Shown one piece after another: positions 25,801 through 34,243 of a DNA stretch of 47,551 nucleotides; the stretch's first letter is position 1; each line of letters starts with the position of its first letter. The stretch lies in assembly GCF_017873965.1 (NCBI RefSeq), contig NZ_JAGGKT010000025.1:1-47551 (forward strand). Reading direction: 5' to 3'. The notes under the pieces are model-generated. The model made no database searches, had not been told where the DNA came from, and saw nothing but the letters and a program-made list of their open reading frames with translations. The DNA comes from Ammoniphilus resinae (GTDB lineage: Bacteria; Bacillota; Bacilli; Aneurinibacillales; RAOX-1). The translations under genes were made by a program, and so were the position numbers.

Positions 25801-26199
25801 TTAATATGTTAGACATTTTGCTACGACCCAGCCAATGGCTAACGATAAGGATAGTAAAATGGTACCCACTGCTCGGTTATCTTCTTCAATCGCTTGATGA
25901 ATACTAAAACGGATCGTAATCACTTCTGCTAGAAAAAACACAATAATTTGCGAGAGAATCCCGATGACTCCCCAAATGGCCATATCTAGCAGGGATACAG
26001 AGTATTCAGCGGCAGCTCCCAACACAATGGCCAGACCAAAAATTTTCCCGCCAAGGGACATGGCCGCCGTTACATTTTTTTCTGCAATCATGCGAAATTC
26101 CTTTAATTTCGGTGTACTGATTTCAAACAATACCACTCCTAAAAGAAGCAGAAGCAGGGAAACCCCTAAATAAGATGCAAAATTGATATATAAATTCAT
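25801..26199 (-). CDS. DUF350 family membrane protein
   Basis: The 132-residue protein has four predicted membrane helices (about 8-25, 45-65, 72-92, 110-130) and polar Glu residues close to the membrane (FEISTP near 26, AEV near 92), as is usual for DUF350 (UPF0719, YjfL-like) proteins. The ATG follows AAAGGGAGG. The molecular role of the family is unknown. It lies in an operon with the glutathionylspermidine synthase-like gene, as E. coli yjfL lies with yjfC. Confidence 0.88.
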   Translation of the reverse strand: MNLYINFASYLGVSLLLLLLGVVLFEISTPKLKEFRMIAEKNVTAAMSLGGKIFGLAIVLGAAAEYSVSLLDMAIWGVIGILSQIIVFFLAEVITIRFSIHQAIEEDNRAVGTILLSLSLAIGWVVAKCLTY

Positions 26200-26234
26200 G
26201 ATGATCCTCCCTTTCGGCTTTCGTATTAGGGTGC

Positions 26235-26555
26235 TTATCCCCCGAAGAAGCTTTTCGATCCGCTGCCAAATCCAGAGCTTCCTTTGAATGAGGAGCTACT
26301 CTTATAGCTTTTGTAAGCACTGCTATGCTGCAATGAGCTTTTGCTTTTATAATACCTGCCGCCATGATAATAGCTCCCACTGTGACTTGAACTCCTGTCA
26401 TCACATACCCAGACACCATCATCACTGTCCCATTCCCAATCCCTACAACTTGGATCATTCGGAGGTGGACCTGGAGGATTTGAACCGCATCCTGCAAGAC
26501 CTAGTGCAAGTACGGTTGTTGAAATACCAGCCATAACCTTTCCCGTTTTCCCCAA
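26235..26555 (-). CDS. Small Ser/Gly/Tyr-rich putative lipoprotein
   Basis: A 106-residue protein with a hydrophobic N-terminus ending in ALGLAGCGS, a lipobox with Cys near residue 22. The mature part contains a Pro stretch, a short Cys/Trp-containing segment (DPSCRDWEWDSDDGVWVCDD) and then a Ser/Lys/Tyr/Gly-rich low-complexity tail. The TTG at 26555 has AGGGGAG eight bases upstream; a GTG at 26564 is also possible, while a longer frame to 26624 has no support. It is the first gene of the DUF350/ATP-grasp operon and is probably anchored outside the membrane. Function unknown. Confidence 0.72.
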   Translation of the reverse strand: MGKTGKVMAGISTTVLALGLAGCGSNPPGPPPNDPSCRDWEWDSDDGVWVCDDRSSSHSGSYYHGGRYYKSKSSLQHSSAYKSYKSSSSFKGSSGFGSGSKSFFGG

Positions 26556-26799
26556 TACGTTCACTCCCCTTTCCTTCCTGAGAGCCCTGTACCCCTGCAA
26601 GCAATGCAGGGGTAAATGATACATTTAAACATACTAATGTACGAAGTAAAAATATTACAGGGTCAATGGTCGCAAAATCAAATGGGGTCTTTTGATCTAT
26701 GGTGGGTACAAGGTCGGGATTCGTTGGGAGCGGGGAATGGAAAGCTGGATCGGGTGGAGCGGACACAGAACTCCTTTTAGGGAAGTATCCACTTTCAAA

Positions 26800-27180
26800 T
26801 TACTCTATGGAAAATTCGATCCACCAACCATCTGAAGGATTCGCATTAAGCATGAGAGCATTCGTGTTGGTGCTTCCAATAAAGATTCTCAATAATTGAG
26901 GAAGGTTGGAGTTGTTGGTGTAAATCGTAGAATTGGGGATTTCTTCATTAAAATTAGACTGGGATACATAACCTGCCCCTGAGGGGAAAGTATCAACAAA
27001 AAGTCTTAGGTCATCAAGGAAGAAGAATCTCGTTCTTTTAATAACAAGGCTGCTTTCCGCTGGAATGCTAGCTGTAATTCTTTGAAAAAAGGTAACGCCT
27101 CCTGGACTTATATTAAGAGTACTATCTCCTCCAACTGATCCACTTACTTGAAACCGATTAGACCGATTTCTGATTCCCAT
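26800..27180 (-). CDS. Small protein of unknown family, possible surface or spore protein
   Basis: The 126-residue protein has no signal peptide. It is beta-rich, with many Ser, Asn, Phe and Gly residues (for example NRFQVSGSVGGDSTLNISPG), and might be a spore coat, exosporium or phage-derived structural protein; nothing specific is recognised. I chose the ATG at 27180 because AAAGGGAGAG precedes it at nine bases; an upstream ATG at 27204 overlaps that site. It stands alone between the lipoprotein gene and the deacetylase gene. Confidence 0.65.
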   Translation of the reverse strand: MGIRNRSNRFQVSGSVGGDSTLNISPGGVTFFQRITASIPAESSLVIKRTRFFFLDDLRLFVDTFPSGAGYVSQSNFNEEIPNSTIYTNNSNLPQLLRIFIGSTNTNALMLNANPSDGWWIEFSIE

Positions 27181-27492
27181 AATTATCAACTCTCCCTTTT
27201 TCATATAGTATGTTGTTATGGAAAAGGAAGAAATGATAAAACGATCTAATTTAAACCTACAAGATAAAAAATATTACCGGATCGAAATCTAATCCCAATG
27301 CGTCATGAGTTAGCAGAGAAGATAGGATTACCATGTGTCTTATATTCTGAGGGGCTGTCCAACCAGACAAATAGAAGGAGATCAGCTTGAATTCGGACTG
27401 AATTCCACTGTTCCTCCCATCTCAGTCCCAATTATACTTGGCTTCGGACTGAGGAAGCCGCACGGGCCCTCGCGAATAAGAGGATTCCCCCC
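27181..27492. other. Intergenic region between the small protein and the deacetylase
   Basis: About 310 bases without a supported gene. It holds two copies of TTCGGACTGA (around 27391 and 27443), the second followed by GGAAG and able to fold with the preceding CTTC. No terminator with a T-run is clear. Confidence 0.4.
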
Positions 27493-28089
27493 CTACAACA
27501 CAGCAAACTCAAACCCCTTTCTCCGGATACTATCAATAATCTGCGGAAGCACTTGAACCGTCTGCTCTAGTTCATGAAGAAGAACGACCGAACCCTCTCG
27601 CACATGATAGTCCACGTTGCAGACAATATTTTCTGGTGTGCCCTTATTGTCCCAATCAAAAGAGGAAATCTCCCACATCACTGGAGTCAGATTTAAGTTT
27701 AATAGAATGGACATCGTATCTTCGTTGTACTGCCCAAATGGCGGTCGAAAATAGGTGACTTTTTTTCCCGTGATCTCTTGGATTTTATCTATATTATTTT
27801 TAATTTGCTTATATTGTTGTTCCTTTGTTAGCTTGACCAGGTTTTTATGTGTGTGCGTGTGTGCACCGATTTTATGGCCTTCATTTAAGATCCGCTCCCA
27901 TGCTCTTTCCTTGAACAATAATCTCGATTGCCAAAAAAACATGGCCTGAACCTGCTTATCCTTTAAAATATCTAAAATGGAATTCAAATGGCGGCTCGGA
28001 CCATCATCAAAAGTTAGTATAACCTCATTCATCATCGGCCTAATTTGGTTGCCATTTGTTATCCACCTGTTATCTTGAAGATCGTACAC
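27493..28089 (-). CDS. Polysaccharide deacetylase (NodB-type), possibly N-terminally truncated
   Basis: The 198-residue protein is almost only a NodB domain. All catalytic motifs are visible: TFDDGPS near residues 26-32 (catalytic Asp and first metal Asp), HTHTHKN near 75 (two metal His) and YFRPPFGQY near 107. Such enzymes remove acetyl groups from peptidoglycan, chitin oligomers or poly-GlcNAc. The only in-frame starts near the beginning are a GTG at 28089 and later ATGs, and none has a good ribosome binding site. A strong GGAGGAG at 28134-28140 leads into a different frame that stops quickly. No signal peptide is seen, so it may be cytoplasmic or have lost its N-terminus. Confidence 0.82.
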   Translation of the reverse strand: MYDLQDNRWITNGNQIRPMMNEVILTFDDGPSRHLNSILDILKDKQVQAMFFWQSRLLFKERAWERILNEGHKIGAHTHTHKNLVKLTKEQQYKQIKNNIDKIQEITGKKVTYFRPPFGQYNEDTMSILLNLNLTPVMWEISSFDWDNKGTPENIVCNVDYHVREGSVVLLHELEQTVQVLPQIIDSIRRKGFEFAVL

Positions 28090-28392
28090 GACCTTTTCAT
28101 CGACTATTCACGGACTATGCATGCTTGTTTCTCACTCCTCCTTACAGTTTATTTTAAGCTATAAATTAAATTATGCGTACTTTTAAATCGTAGAAGGGAC
28201 GGTTACCTCCTAAAAATGGTGAACGGGACAGAAAAAATAGGGGGAGAAAATCCACCTATTTCACCTGATTTGCAAGGGCAATTCCTATCCTTATTGAAAT
28301 TAATTCTATTTTACTATTAATTTTATCAGAATATTTAAACGGTATAGAGAGGTGAGTGAACTATCTTTTCAGCAAGGAGGTGATCAATCCCC
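28090..28392. other. Intergenic region upstream of the deacetylase
   Basis: About 300 bases with no gene. It contains a GGAGGAG site (28134-28140, minus), an AT-rich stretch that may hold the deacetylase promoter, and one copy of a dispersed repeat (about 28236-28285) also seen near 35760-35850 and 47400-47480. Confidence 0.4.
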
Positions 28393-28612
28393 TTCAAAGT
28401 ATTCAGTGCCATGGGCGGAAAAAGCAGGCTTATCATCGGTCCAGGTGCACATAGTAGCATCAATGATCTTTTGCCCTATGATTTTAAGGATTACCAAGTG
28501 GTATGGTTTGACCACTACTTTCGAGGGATCGATAAAACGGCATTAAAAAGAGGACAGCGTGCTGATGTATGTGCAGGGGCCAAATCAGTGGCAGTTTGAA
28601 AAGGCCTACTGA
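28393..28612 (+). pseudogene. Decayed fragment of a CocE/NonD-family hydrolase
   Basis: The frame from about 28393 reads KSRLIIGPGAHSS followed by VVWFDHYFRGID, close to the region linking the hydrolase and beta-sandwich domains of CocE/NonD (X-Pro dipeptidyl peptidase-like) esterases. After about 28545 the homology continues in another frame as MYVQGPNQWQFEKAY, matching the MG.N.W motif of the same family, and then stops. Family members exceed 500 residues, so this is a short remnant truncated at both ends and frameshifted by an internal deletion. Confidence 0.7.
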
Positions 28613-29380
28613 GACCAGTAAAATTATTACTGTAAAGTCCCAACACAGACCTAATTTTCACCCTAACCTTTCCGAAATAGCATCGGATTCGGATTGGCTT
28701 ACCCCTTTTTTTCAATACCACTTATTGTTTCCTCCCAACTAGCCGACCGCCTCCCATATTCGTTAATCTCTGTTAATACCCCATTCGCTGATTCACCTCA
28801 CACCTTCCCTCCCTAACATCACCCTTAAGGCATACGAAGAGAAGCCAAGCATATCGCGGCGACAAGGCCCACCCGCCCCTGGAAAGAACAGCTTCACTGA
28901 TGGTTCAAAAAAATTAAAAAGGATACATTCACTGTACCCATAACTTATAAATTATACGTAAAAAAACAAGCCTCCCGGCTTGTTCACAGGGATGAATCCA
29001 TTACAGCCAGCCCCTCCATTTTTCATTAGGTTTTGGACACATTCGGCTTTGGCTACTCCTGACTCACAGGATACAGGATTCGGAGAGACCGACTGGAATG
29101 TCTTCATCCTTTCTTGTCTCTATTATAAACTTAATTTTCAGGTAAGTCTGTTAATATATTGTGCCAATTATAACAAAGCTCGTCAACCTGCCTCCCTCGA
29201 ATGCCGTCATCATTCAACACAATTAGGGCTGATTATTGATTTCCTCTCAAGCCTTCTGTTGCATTTCCTGGGAAATTGTCGAAAGGTTGGCATGCTCGAC
29301 TCCAATTGAGAGACTTGATCCCGCATATCTGTTTTCCCATTGTGGCGAGAGTTGGTTACTCTCTTATTTCTAAGGGGAGC
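28613..29380. other. Gene-poor region between hydrolase remnant and ctaA
   Basis: About 770 bases without a confident gene. It contains an orphan terminator (28960-28983). A 51-codon minus-strand frame (28952-29107) runs through that terminator and is not called. The rest has frequent stops on both strands and looks like decayed DNA. Confidence 0.5.
28960..28983 (-). terminator. Orphan minus-strand terminator
   Basis: ACAAGCC and GGCTTGT form a seven-pair stem around TCCC, followed on the minus strand by a run of T. No intact gene ends just upstream of it, so it may mark the end of a lost gene. Confidence 0.7.
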
Positions 29381-29409
29381 AAAAAATGGAGCGCCACAAA
29401 CTGGCACTC
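29381..29409 (-). terminator. Terminator after ctaA, end of the oxidase operon
   Basis: On the minus strand GAGTGCC and GGCGCTC form a seven-pair stem (one G-U) around a seven-base loop, followed by CATTTTTT. It lies ten bases after the ctaA stop. Confidence 0.75.
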
Positions 29410-29418
29410 CACTCTTGG

Positions 29419-30420
29419 TCACTCCAAGCCAGGTTCCTGTCGTAGCTGGATCGGCGCCTTACGGCCATCACCACTACTAACGACAACACCCGCCTTCTCC
29501 TCCACCGCCGCAACCTCGAACGTATCCTTTAACTTTGCTTTGGCAGCAATATACGTTCCCGTGCTAAAGATGGTCAGCGTCACGATCATGTGCAATGATG
29601 AAAATAGCACAGGAAGCTTACTCATTAACATCGTAAAACCAATGAACATCTCCGTCAGCACCAGCCCGACAAGGAGATAAGCCGCCCCAACCAGCTGGCG
29701 AAAATGCGTCGCCAAAAATAAGATATACGCCACACTGACCAAGATTACGGTTCCAAGGATCGCATGAAAAAAGTATAGATATTGGGAAATGACCATCGAC
29801 TCTACCAAACGCTCAGAAAGCTCAATCCCCATCAGGACTTCACTTGCTGCACTGTGCTTGAAGAAAGCGCCGACCACCATTTCAACCAATACCATAGCTA
29901 GCACAAGGATCGAGGGTTGGGATAGCTTTTGATCATCACTACATTGTCTCTCACTGCCAGACCCCCGTGCCCCGACCTCAGCCACAACCGGCTTCCTCCT
30001 CAAAGCTATCGTCAACGAGATCAAGCTGCCGAGCAAGCACAGCCCCGCGATAATATCCAACACTGTGAATCCCGGAGGGGTTTCCAGCAGGACGTTCATC
30101 CCTCCTGCTCCGGCAGTGGCAAGGAGAAAAAACACGCTGCCCCCGGCGAATCGCCTGATGGCCCGATCCCCCTTGCTCACCCTAAGAGCGACGAGAAAAT
30201 TAGCCAACACCACGAATCCAAACATCCCAACGACAATTCGGTGGGTATACTCAATAAAAATCAGCGGATCGGAAAAATCCGGAATCACACTTCCATTACA
30301 AAAAGGCCAATCCGTTCCACAGGCATCGCCCGCTTCGGTAGCGACAACGAGGATTCCCTGGAATAATACAACAAACGCCATGACGGTGGTGAACAGGGAG
30401 AATCGCCGCGCAAATTTCAT
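29419..30420 (-). CDS. ctaA: Heme A synthase (COX15/CtaA family)
   Basis: A 333-residue membrane protein with eight predicted helices. The extracytoplasmic Cys motif GDACGTDWPFCNGS (about residues 31-44), IEYTHRIVVG (about 57-66, heme-ligand His) and later FKHSAAS and FFHAILG segments match CtaA, which oxidises heme O to heme A for the oxidase. The ATG at 30420 was chosen; a TTG two codons earlier (30426) is closer to the AAAGGGGA site that overlaps the ctaG stop. A long hydrophilic loop (about 145-165) and a C-terminal tail make it longer than the roughly 305-residue B. subtilis protein. It is the last gene of the oxidase operon; in B. subtilis ctaA is divergent instead. Confidence 0.9.
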   Translation of the reverse strand: MKFARRFSLFTTVMAFVVLFQGILVVATEAGDACGTDWPFCNGSVIPDFSDPLIFIEYTHRIVVGMFGFVVLANFLVALRVSKGDRAIRRFAGGSVFFLLATAGAGGMNVLLETPPGFTVLDIIAGLCLLGSLISLTIALRRKPVVAEVGARGSGSERQCSDDQKLSQPSILVLAMVLVEMVVGAFFKHSAASEVLMGIELSERLVESMVISQYLYFFHAILGTVILVSVAYILFLATHFRQLVGAAYLLVGLVLTEMFIGFTMLMSKLPVLFSSLHMIVTLTIFSTGTYIAAKAKLKDTFEVAAVEEKAGVVVSSGDGRKAPIQLRQEPGLE

Positions 30421-30428
30421 CTTCAACA

Positions 30429-31394
30429 CTATCCCCTTTGCACCGACCATAATCTTGGGTTGTCGGAGCCTTTCAACTGGCCCGGCTTTACCGAACCACC
30501 CAATCCTTTTTTCGGACCGCCAAGCCCTTGACCCGGTTCTTCCACCTGTTCCGGCTCCTTCGCCCTTTCCCTATGCGCCCACCGATAGAACGTAAACGCC
30601 AAGGCCGCGCCATAAACAATCTCCTGTGTGATCTTCATTAGCACACCGCCGATTTTCTGATCCTCTAGAGGGGTCATTCCCCCCAAGAACTGTGGTCCAC
30701 CCAGTGAATGCAAGATCGTAGCAGGGTCGCCTGAAATACACAATCCGAGAGCGGTTGCCCAGGTCTGCGGATCCGTATATGTGGCATAGATTGGATGGTT
30801 GCCAAAAACAATCAACGCACAGGACGGCGACAACAGGAAGGCTCCGAGGTAAAGATAGCCGATTTTGCGAATCGCGGATAGGTCCTGATGACTGGGGATC
30901 GGCGAAAGCAACGGCCACCAAACGAGCACCGCGCTGATGAACAACACTGTGGTGTAGACGGTTTTGACCACCAGATTGGTCATTGAAAGGTCGAAGATAT
31001 ATGGCATGTGGTAGATAGAAAACAGGGTGGCAAACATGACATTAGCGAGAATGGGTCGAGAGAAGAAACCGAGAACGCGCATGAACCGATTGTCTCGTTT
31101 GTAACGCATGTAAAACCAATTTGGCAATCCCATGATCACTAAAGGAGGGACGATGATATATAAAATCGCCATCTTGATCATGTGCATAAAAAACAGGAAA
31201 TGTCCCAATAGGTCGATCGGACCGCCGACGGCTAAGTAAAATAAAAAGAGGCCTGAATAAAAGGACAACATCCGCCACCCTGACACGGAACCAGGTAAAA
31301 TGAAATAAGCATAAGCCACAGCAATGATCACCGTAACGGCAATCCACCACGGACTCCATAGATGGGCAAAGGAAAAGGTTTGAAAGATAATCAT
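30429..31394 (-). CDS. ctaG: Cytochrome c oxidase assembly factor CtaG
   Basis: A 321-residue membrane protein with about seven helices in the first 265 residues, of the caa3-type CtaG family. Typical parts are AVGGPIDLLGHFLFFMHMIKM, GLPNWFYM and YHMPYIFDL, and His/Met residues that could bind copper. The family helps assemble the caa3 oxidase, probably at a copper centre. The last 50 residues are a Pro/Gly/Lys-rich cytoplasmic tail, an addition to the core. The ATG follows GGAGGT by seven bases. It is preceded by a roughly 100-base gap with a strong inverted repeat after ctaF, and its stop overlaps the ribosome binding site of ctaA. Confidence 0.9.
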   Translation of the reverse strand: MIIFQTFSFAHLWSPWWIAVTVIIAVAYAYFILPGSVSGWRMLSFYSGLFLFYLAVGGPIDLLGHFLFFMHMIKMAILYIIVPPLVIMGLPNWFYMRYKRDNRFMRVLGFFSRPILANVMFATLFSIYHMPYIFDLSMTNLVVKTVYTTVLFISAVLVWWPLLSPIPSHQDLSAIRKIGYLYLGAFLLSPSCALIVFGNHPIYATYTDPQTWATALGLCISGDPATILHSLGGPQFLGGMTPLEDQKIGGVLMKITQEIVYGAALAFTFYRWAHRERAKEPEQVEEPGQGLGGPKKGLGGSVKPGQLKGSDNPRLWSVQRG

Positions 31395-31423
31395 TTGCTG
31401 ACCTCCATTTTAGAGAAAAAGCT

Positions 31424-31482
31424 TACGCTTTAGCCCGGTGATGTAGCGATGGGGTCAGACCCCTTTGCCAGGCTAAAGCGTA
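31424..31482. repeat. Nested inverted repeat between ctaF and ctaG
   Basis: TACGCTTTAGCC (31424-31435) and GGCTAAAGCGTA (31471-31482) are a perfect 12-base inverted repeat. Inside it lies a second palindrome, GGGGTCAGACCCC (31451-31463). The inner motif resembles core sequences of REP-like elements mobilised by Y1 (RAYT) transposases in many bacteria. In the mRNA it would form a branched hairpin at the ctaF/ctaG border. Confidence 0.85.
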
Positions 31483-31492
31483 GAACGGTTTC

Positions 31493-31771
31493 TTACCACC
31501 AAACTAAGGACGAACAAGCAAAGACGACGATGATTGCAGCAAAGAAACCGGAAAGCATAAAGGTGATCGGGAAATCATGTCCCTTTTGGTTCAAGTGCAT
31601 CCAATAGGCAGCCTGGAAAATTGCTTGTGCGATGCCGATGATCAATATGAACGGAATCACGAAAGTCTTCGAGATCGTGCCTAACCCGACCGCAATAAAA
31701 GCAAGAACCGTCAATAAAATCGAAAGGGCGAAGGCGATGAGGTGGCCTTTGTACCCGTGCTTTTTTGCCAA
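31493..31771 (-). CDS. ctaF: Cytochrome caa3 oxidase subunit IV
   Basis: The 92-residue protein has three membrane helices (about 10-30, 37-58, 70-92), with FQAAYWMHLNQKG between the second and third, as in bacterial subunit IV. It is a small accessory subunit of the oxidase. The TTG start uses GGTGGGA at the very end of ctaE as ribosome binding site; the ctaE stop is three bases upstream. Confidence 0.92.
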   Translation of the reverse strand: MAKKHGYKGHLIAFALSILLTVLAFIAVGLGTISKTFVIPFILIIGIAQAIFQAAYWMHLNQKGHDFPITFMLSGFFAAIIVVFACSSLVWW

Positions 31772-31774
31772 TTT

Positions 31775-32392
31775 TTATCCCACCATTCCAAAAAGATATA
31801 CGATCGTAAAGATAAACACCCACACCAAATCGACAAAGTGCCAATACAAGCTGGCCACATAATATTTCGGCGCCACATAGGTATCGATCGGACGATTGAT
31901 ATTTCTCAAAAGCAAGGTGCTGATCCACAAGACCCCAAACAACACGTGTGCACCATGGAAGCCAACTAGCGTGTAGAAGGAAGAACCAAATGGGCTGCTC
32001 GTAAACGTATGTCCTTCATGGACGTATTCTACAAACTCGTAAACTTCAAGCCCTAGGAAGGAGGCACCGAGCAGAACGGTGACAGCAAACCAAAACCTCA
32101 TTTTCGAGGCCAGGTTGCGCTGCATCGCCATGATCGCAAAAACACTTGTCAAGCTGCTGACCAACAAAATCGCAGTTGCGGTAAAGACCATAGGGATAGC
32201 GAATAGCTCAGCCCCTGTCGGTCCTCCATTCACTGAGTTGCGGAAGGTCATGAAGGTACCAAAAAAGGTAGCAAACAAGACCGCCTCCGCCGACATATAT
32301 AACCAAAACCCAACCAGCTTTGCTCTGCCTTCTTGTGTCGCTTTTTCCGGATGTGCAGGAAGCCCATTCGCTTTGAAATCTAATGTACTCAT
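31775..32392 (-). CDS. ctaE: Cytochrome caa3 oxidase subunit III
   Basis: The 205-residue protein has five membrane helices, the usual Bacillus subunit III layout. Typical segments are KLVGFWLYMSAEAVLFATFF near residue 25, SSFYTLVGFHGAHVLFGVLW near 130-150 and YWHFVDLVWVFIF near 185. It supports the proton-pumping core. The ATG overlaps the ctaD stop by four bases (ATGA), so the two are translationally coupled. Confidence 0.95.
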   Translation of the reverse strand: MSTLDFKANGLPAHPEKATQEGRAKLVGFWLYMSAEAVLFATFFGTFMTFRNSVNGGPTGAELFAIPMVFTATAILLVSSLTSVFAIMAMQRNLASKMRFWFAVTVLLGASFLGLEVYEFVEYVHEGHTFTSSPFGSSFYTLVGFHGAHVLFGVLWISTLLLRNINRPIDTYVAPKYYVASLYWHFVDLVWVFIFTIVYLFGMVG

Positions 32393-34227
32393 GCCGAGTG
32401 ATGAACCCCCTTTTCTACGTGTAATCCTTCTGGATGGACGTGCTGTCCATGATCATCTTTGATGGACCGAATGAACATACAGACTCCGGTGATCCCGAAA
32501 CCAAGGAATACCCCGAACCAACTTGAATAGATAAATCCGTAACCCGCGATAAACGTTCCAAACGCCATGATCATCGGAATGATCGATGGATTTGGCATAT
32601 GGATTTCGGCGAGCGGTTCAGCGTACTGCATTTCTTTTTTCCCTTGCATCTTTTCATACCACCATGGATCGTTGGAACGAACGATTGGTGTCCGGGCAAA
32701 GTTGTACTCAGGCGGCGGCGATGGAATCGACCACTCTAAGGTACGGCCATACCAAGGATCTTGCACGGCTTTTTCCCCACGGGCAAAAGTAACGATCACG
32801 TTAATCACAAGCAAAATCACCGCAGCAGTCATAAAGAAGGCTCCGACCGAACTAACAAAGTTCGCGGTATCCCATCCTTGATTCGGCAGATAGGTGAACA
32901 CGCGGCGCGGCATTCCCCAAAGCCCTAAGTAGTGCTGGATATAGAACGTTAAGTTGAACCCGATTAAGAATAGCCAAAACATCCATTTCCCCAACGTTTC
33001 GTTGAGCATCTTGCCAAAAATCTTTGGCCACCAGTAGAACATCCCAGCAAAGATAGCCTGAACGATCCCACCGACGATTACATAATGGAAGTGGGCAATA
33101 ACAAAATACGTATCGTGGAACTGGAAGTCTGCTGCGGAAGAGGCAAGCATCACCCCGGTGATCCCACCGATCACAAAGCTCGGGATAAAGCTGACCGCGA
33201 AAAGTCCGGCTGTGTTGAATTGAACTTTTCCTCCGATCATCGTGAAAATCCAGTTAAAGACCTTGATTCCCGTCGGCACCCCGACAAGCATCGTGGCAAT
33301 CCCGAAGACAGAGTTGACCGTTGGCCCCATCCCCACTGCAAACATATGGTGGGCCCAAACCATAAATCCGATAAATCCGATTAAAACGGTAGCAAATACC
33401 ATCGAGTGATAGCCGAACAAACGCTTTCTGGAAATTGCGGCGATGACATCGGAGATAATCCCGAAAGCTGGCAACACCAACAGGTAAACCTCTGGGTGTC
33501 CGAAGATCCAGAAGATATGTTCATATAACACGACGTTCCCGCCGGCTGCAACATCAAAGAATTTGGCATCAAACATTCTTTCAAACATTAGTAAGAACAA
33601 GGCTCCAGTAAGTGGAGTAAAAGCAAACATGATCAACGCCGAAGCTACCACGGTAGACCAGGTGAAGAGCGGCATCCGCAGCAAAGTCATGCCTGGTGCA
33701 CGCATCGTAAAGATGGTGGTCAGGAAGTTAATTGCTGACATGATCGTCCCCGCACCGGAAATCTGTAGGCCCAGCACAAAGAAGTCTGTTCCTTTATAGT
33801 CGAGTGCTAAAGGTGCATACGACGTCCAACCTGCCTGGGGTGCTCCACCTAGGAAGAAGCTGGAGTTGGTCAATAAAGCTCCGAAAAAGAACATCCAAAA
33901 ACCAAGTGAGTTCAAAAACGGAAAAGCCACATCCCGTGCCCCAATCTGCAACGGGACCACCCAGTTCATAAAGGCAAAGAGGAGCGGTGTCGCGGCAAAG
34001 AACAGCATCGTTGTCCCGTGCATCGTCATGACTTGGTTAAACGTTTCCCCGTCGAGAAAATCGTTCATCGGATACATCAACTGAATTCGAATGAGCAAGG
34101 CTTCTAACCCGCCCACTGCAAAGTAGAAAATCCCCGCAAAAAAGTAAAGTGTTCCAATTTTCTTATGGTCAACCGTTGTTAACCAGTCCCATAGACTAAA
34201 CTTCTTATCTAAATAACTCGTCGCCAC
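32389..34227 (-). CDS. ctaD: Cytochrome caa3 oxidase subunit I (heme-copper core)
   Basis: The 612-residue catalytic subunit with about 12-14 membrane helices. Heme a His lies in VMTMHGTTMLF; the CuB/His-Tyr site in WIFGHPEVYLLVLPAFG; two further CuB His in VWAHHMFAVG; and both heme His in VIAHFHYVIVGG. These identify an A-type heme-copper oxygen reductase that reduces oxygen and pumps protons. The GTG start follows GGGAGG by 11 bases. It lies 16 bases after ctaC and overlaps ctaE. Confidence 0.97.
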   Translation of the reverse strand: MATSYLDKKFSLWDWLTTVDHKKIGTLYFFAGIFYFAVGGLEALLIRIQLMYPMNDFLDGETFNQVMTMHGTTMLFFAATPLLFAFMNWVVPLQIGARDVAFPFLNSLGFWMFFFGALLTNSSFFLGGAPQAGWTSYAPLALDYKGTDFFVLGLQISGAGTIMSAINFLTTIFTMRAPGMTLLRMPLFTWSTVVASALIMFAFTPLTGALFLLMFERMFDAKFFDVAAGGNVVLYEHIFWIFGHPEVYLLVLPAFGIISDVIAAISRKRLFGYHSMVFATVLIGFIGFMVWAHHMFAVGMGPTVNSVFGIATMLVGVPTGIKVFNWIFTMIGGKVQFNTAGLFAVSFIPSFVIGGITGVMLASSAADFQFHDTYFVIAHFHYVIVGGIVQAIFAGMFYWWPKIFGKMLNETLGKWMFWLFLIGFNLTFYIQHYLGLWGMPRRVFTYLPNQGWDTANFVSSVGAFFMTAAVILLVINVIVTFARGEKAVQDPWYGRTLEWSIPSPPPEYNFARTPIVRSNDPWWYEKMQGKKEMQYAEPLAEIHMPNPSIIPMIMAFGTFIAGYGFIYSSWFGVFLGFGITGVCMFIRSIKDDHGQHVHPEGLHVEKGVHHSA

Positions 34228-34243
34228 TTGTGATTGAACCTCC

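Noticed and set aside
28952-29107. 51-codon minus-strand frame (starts MKTFQSVSPNP)
   Set aside because: The ribosome binding site is too close to the ATG, and the frame runs through a terminator hairpin and its T-run.
29929-30366. Long open frame antisense to ctaA
   Set aside because: Shadow of a well-supported gene; no ribosome binding site or recognisable domain.
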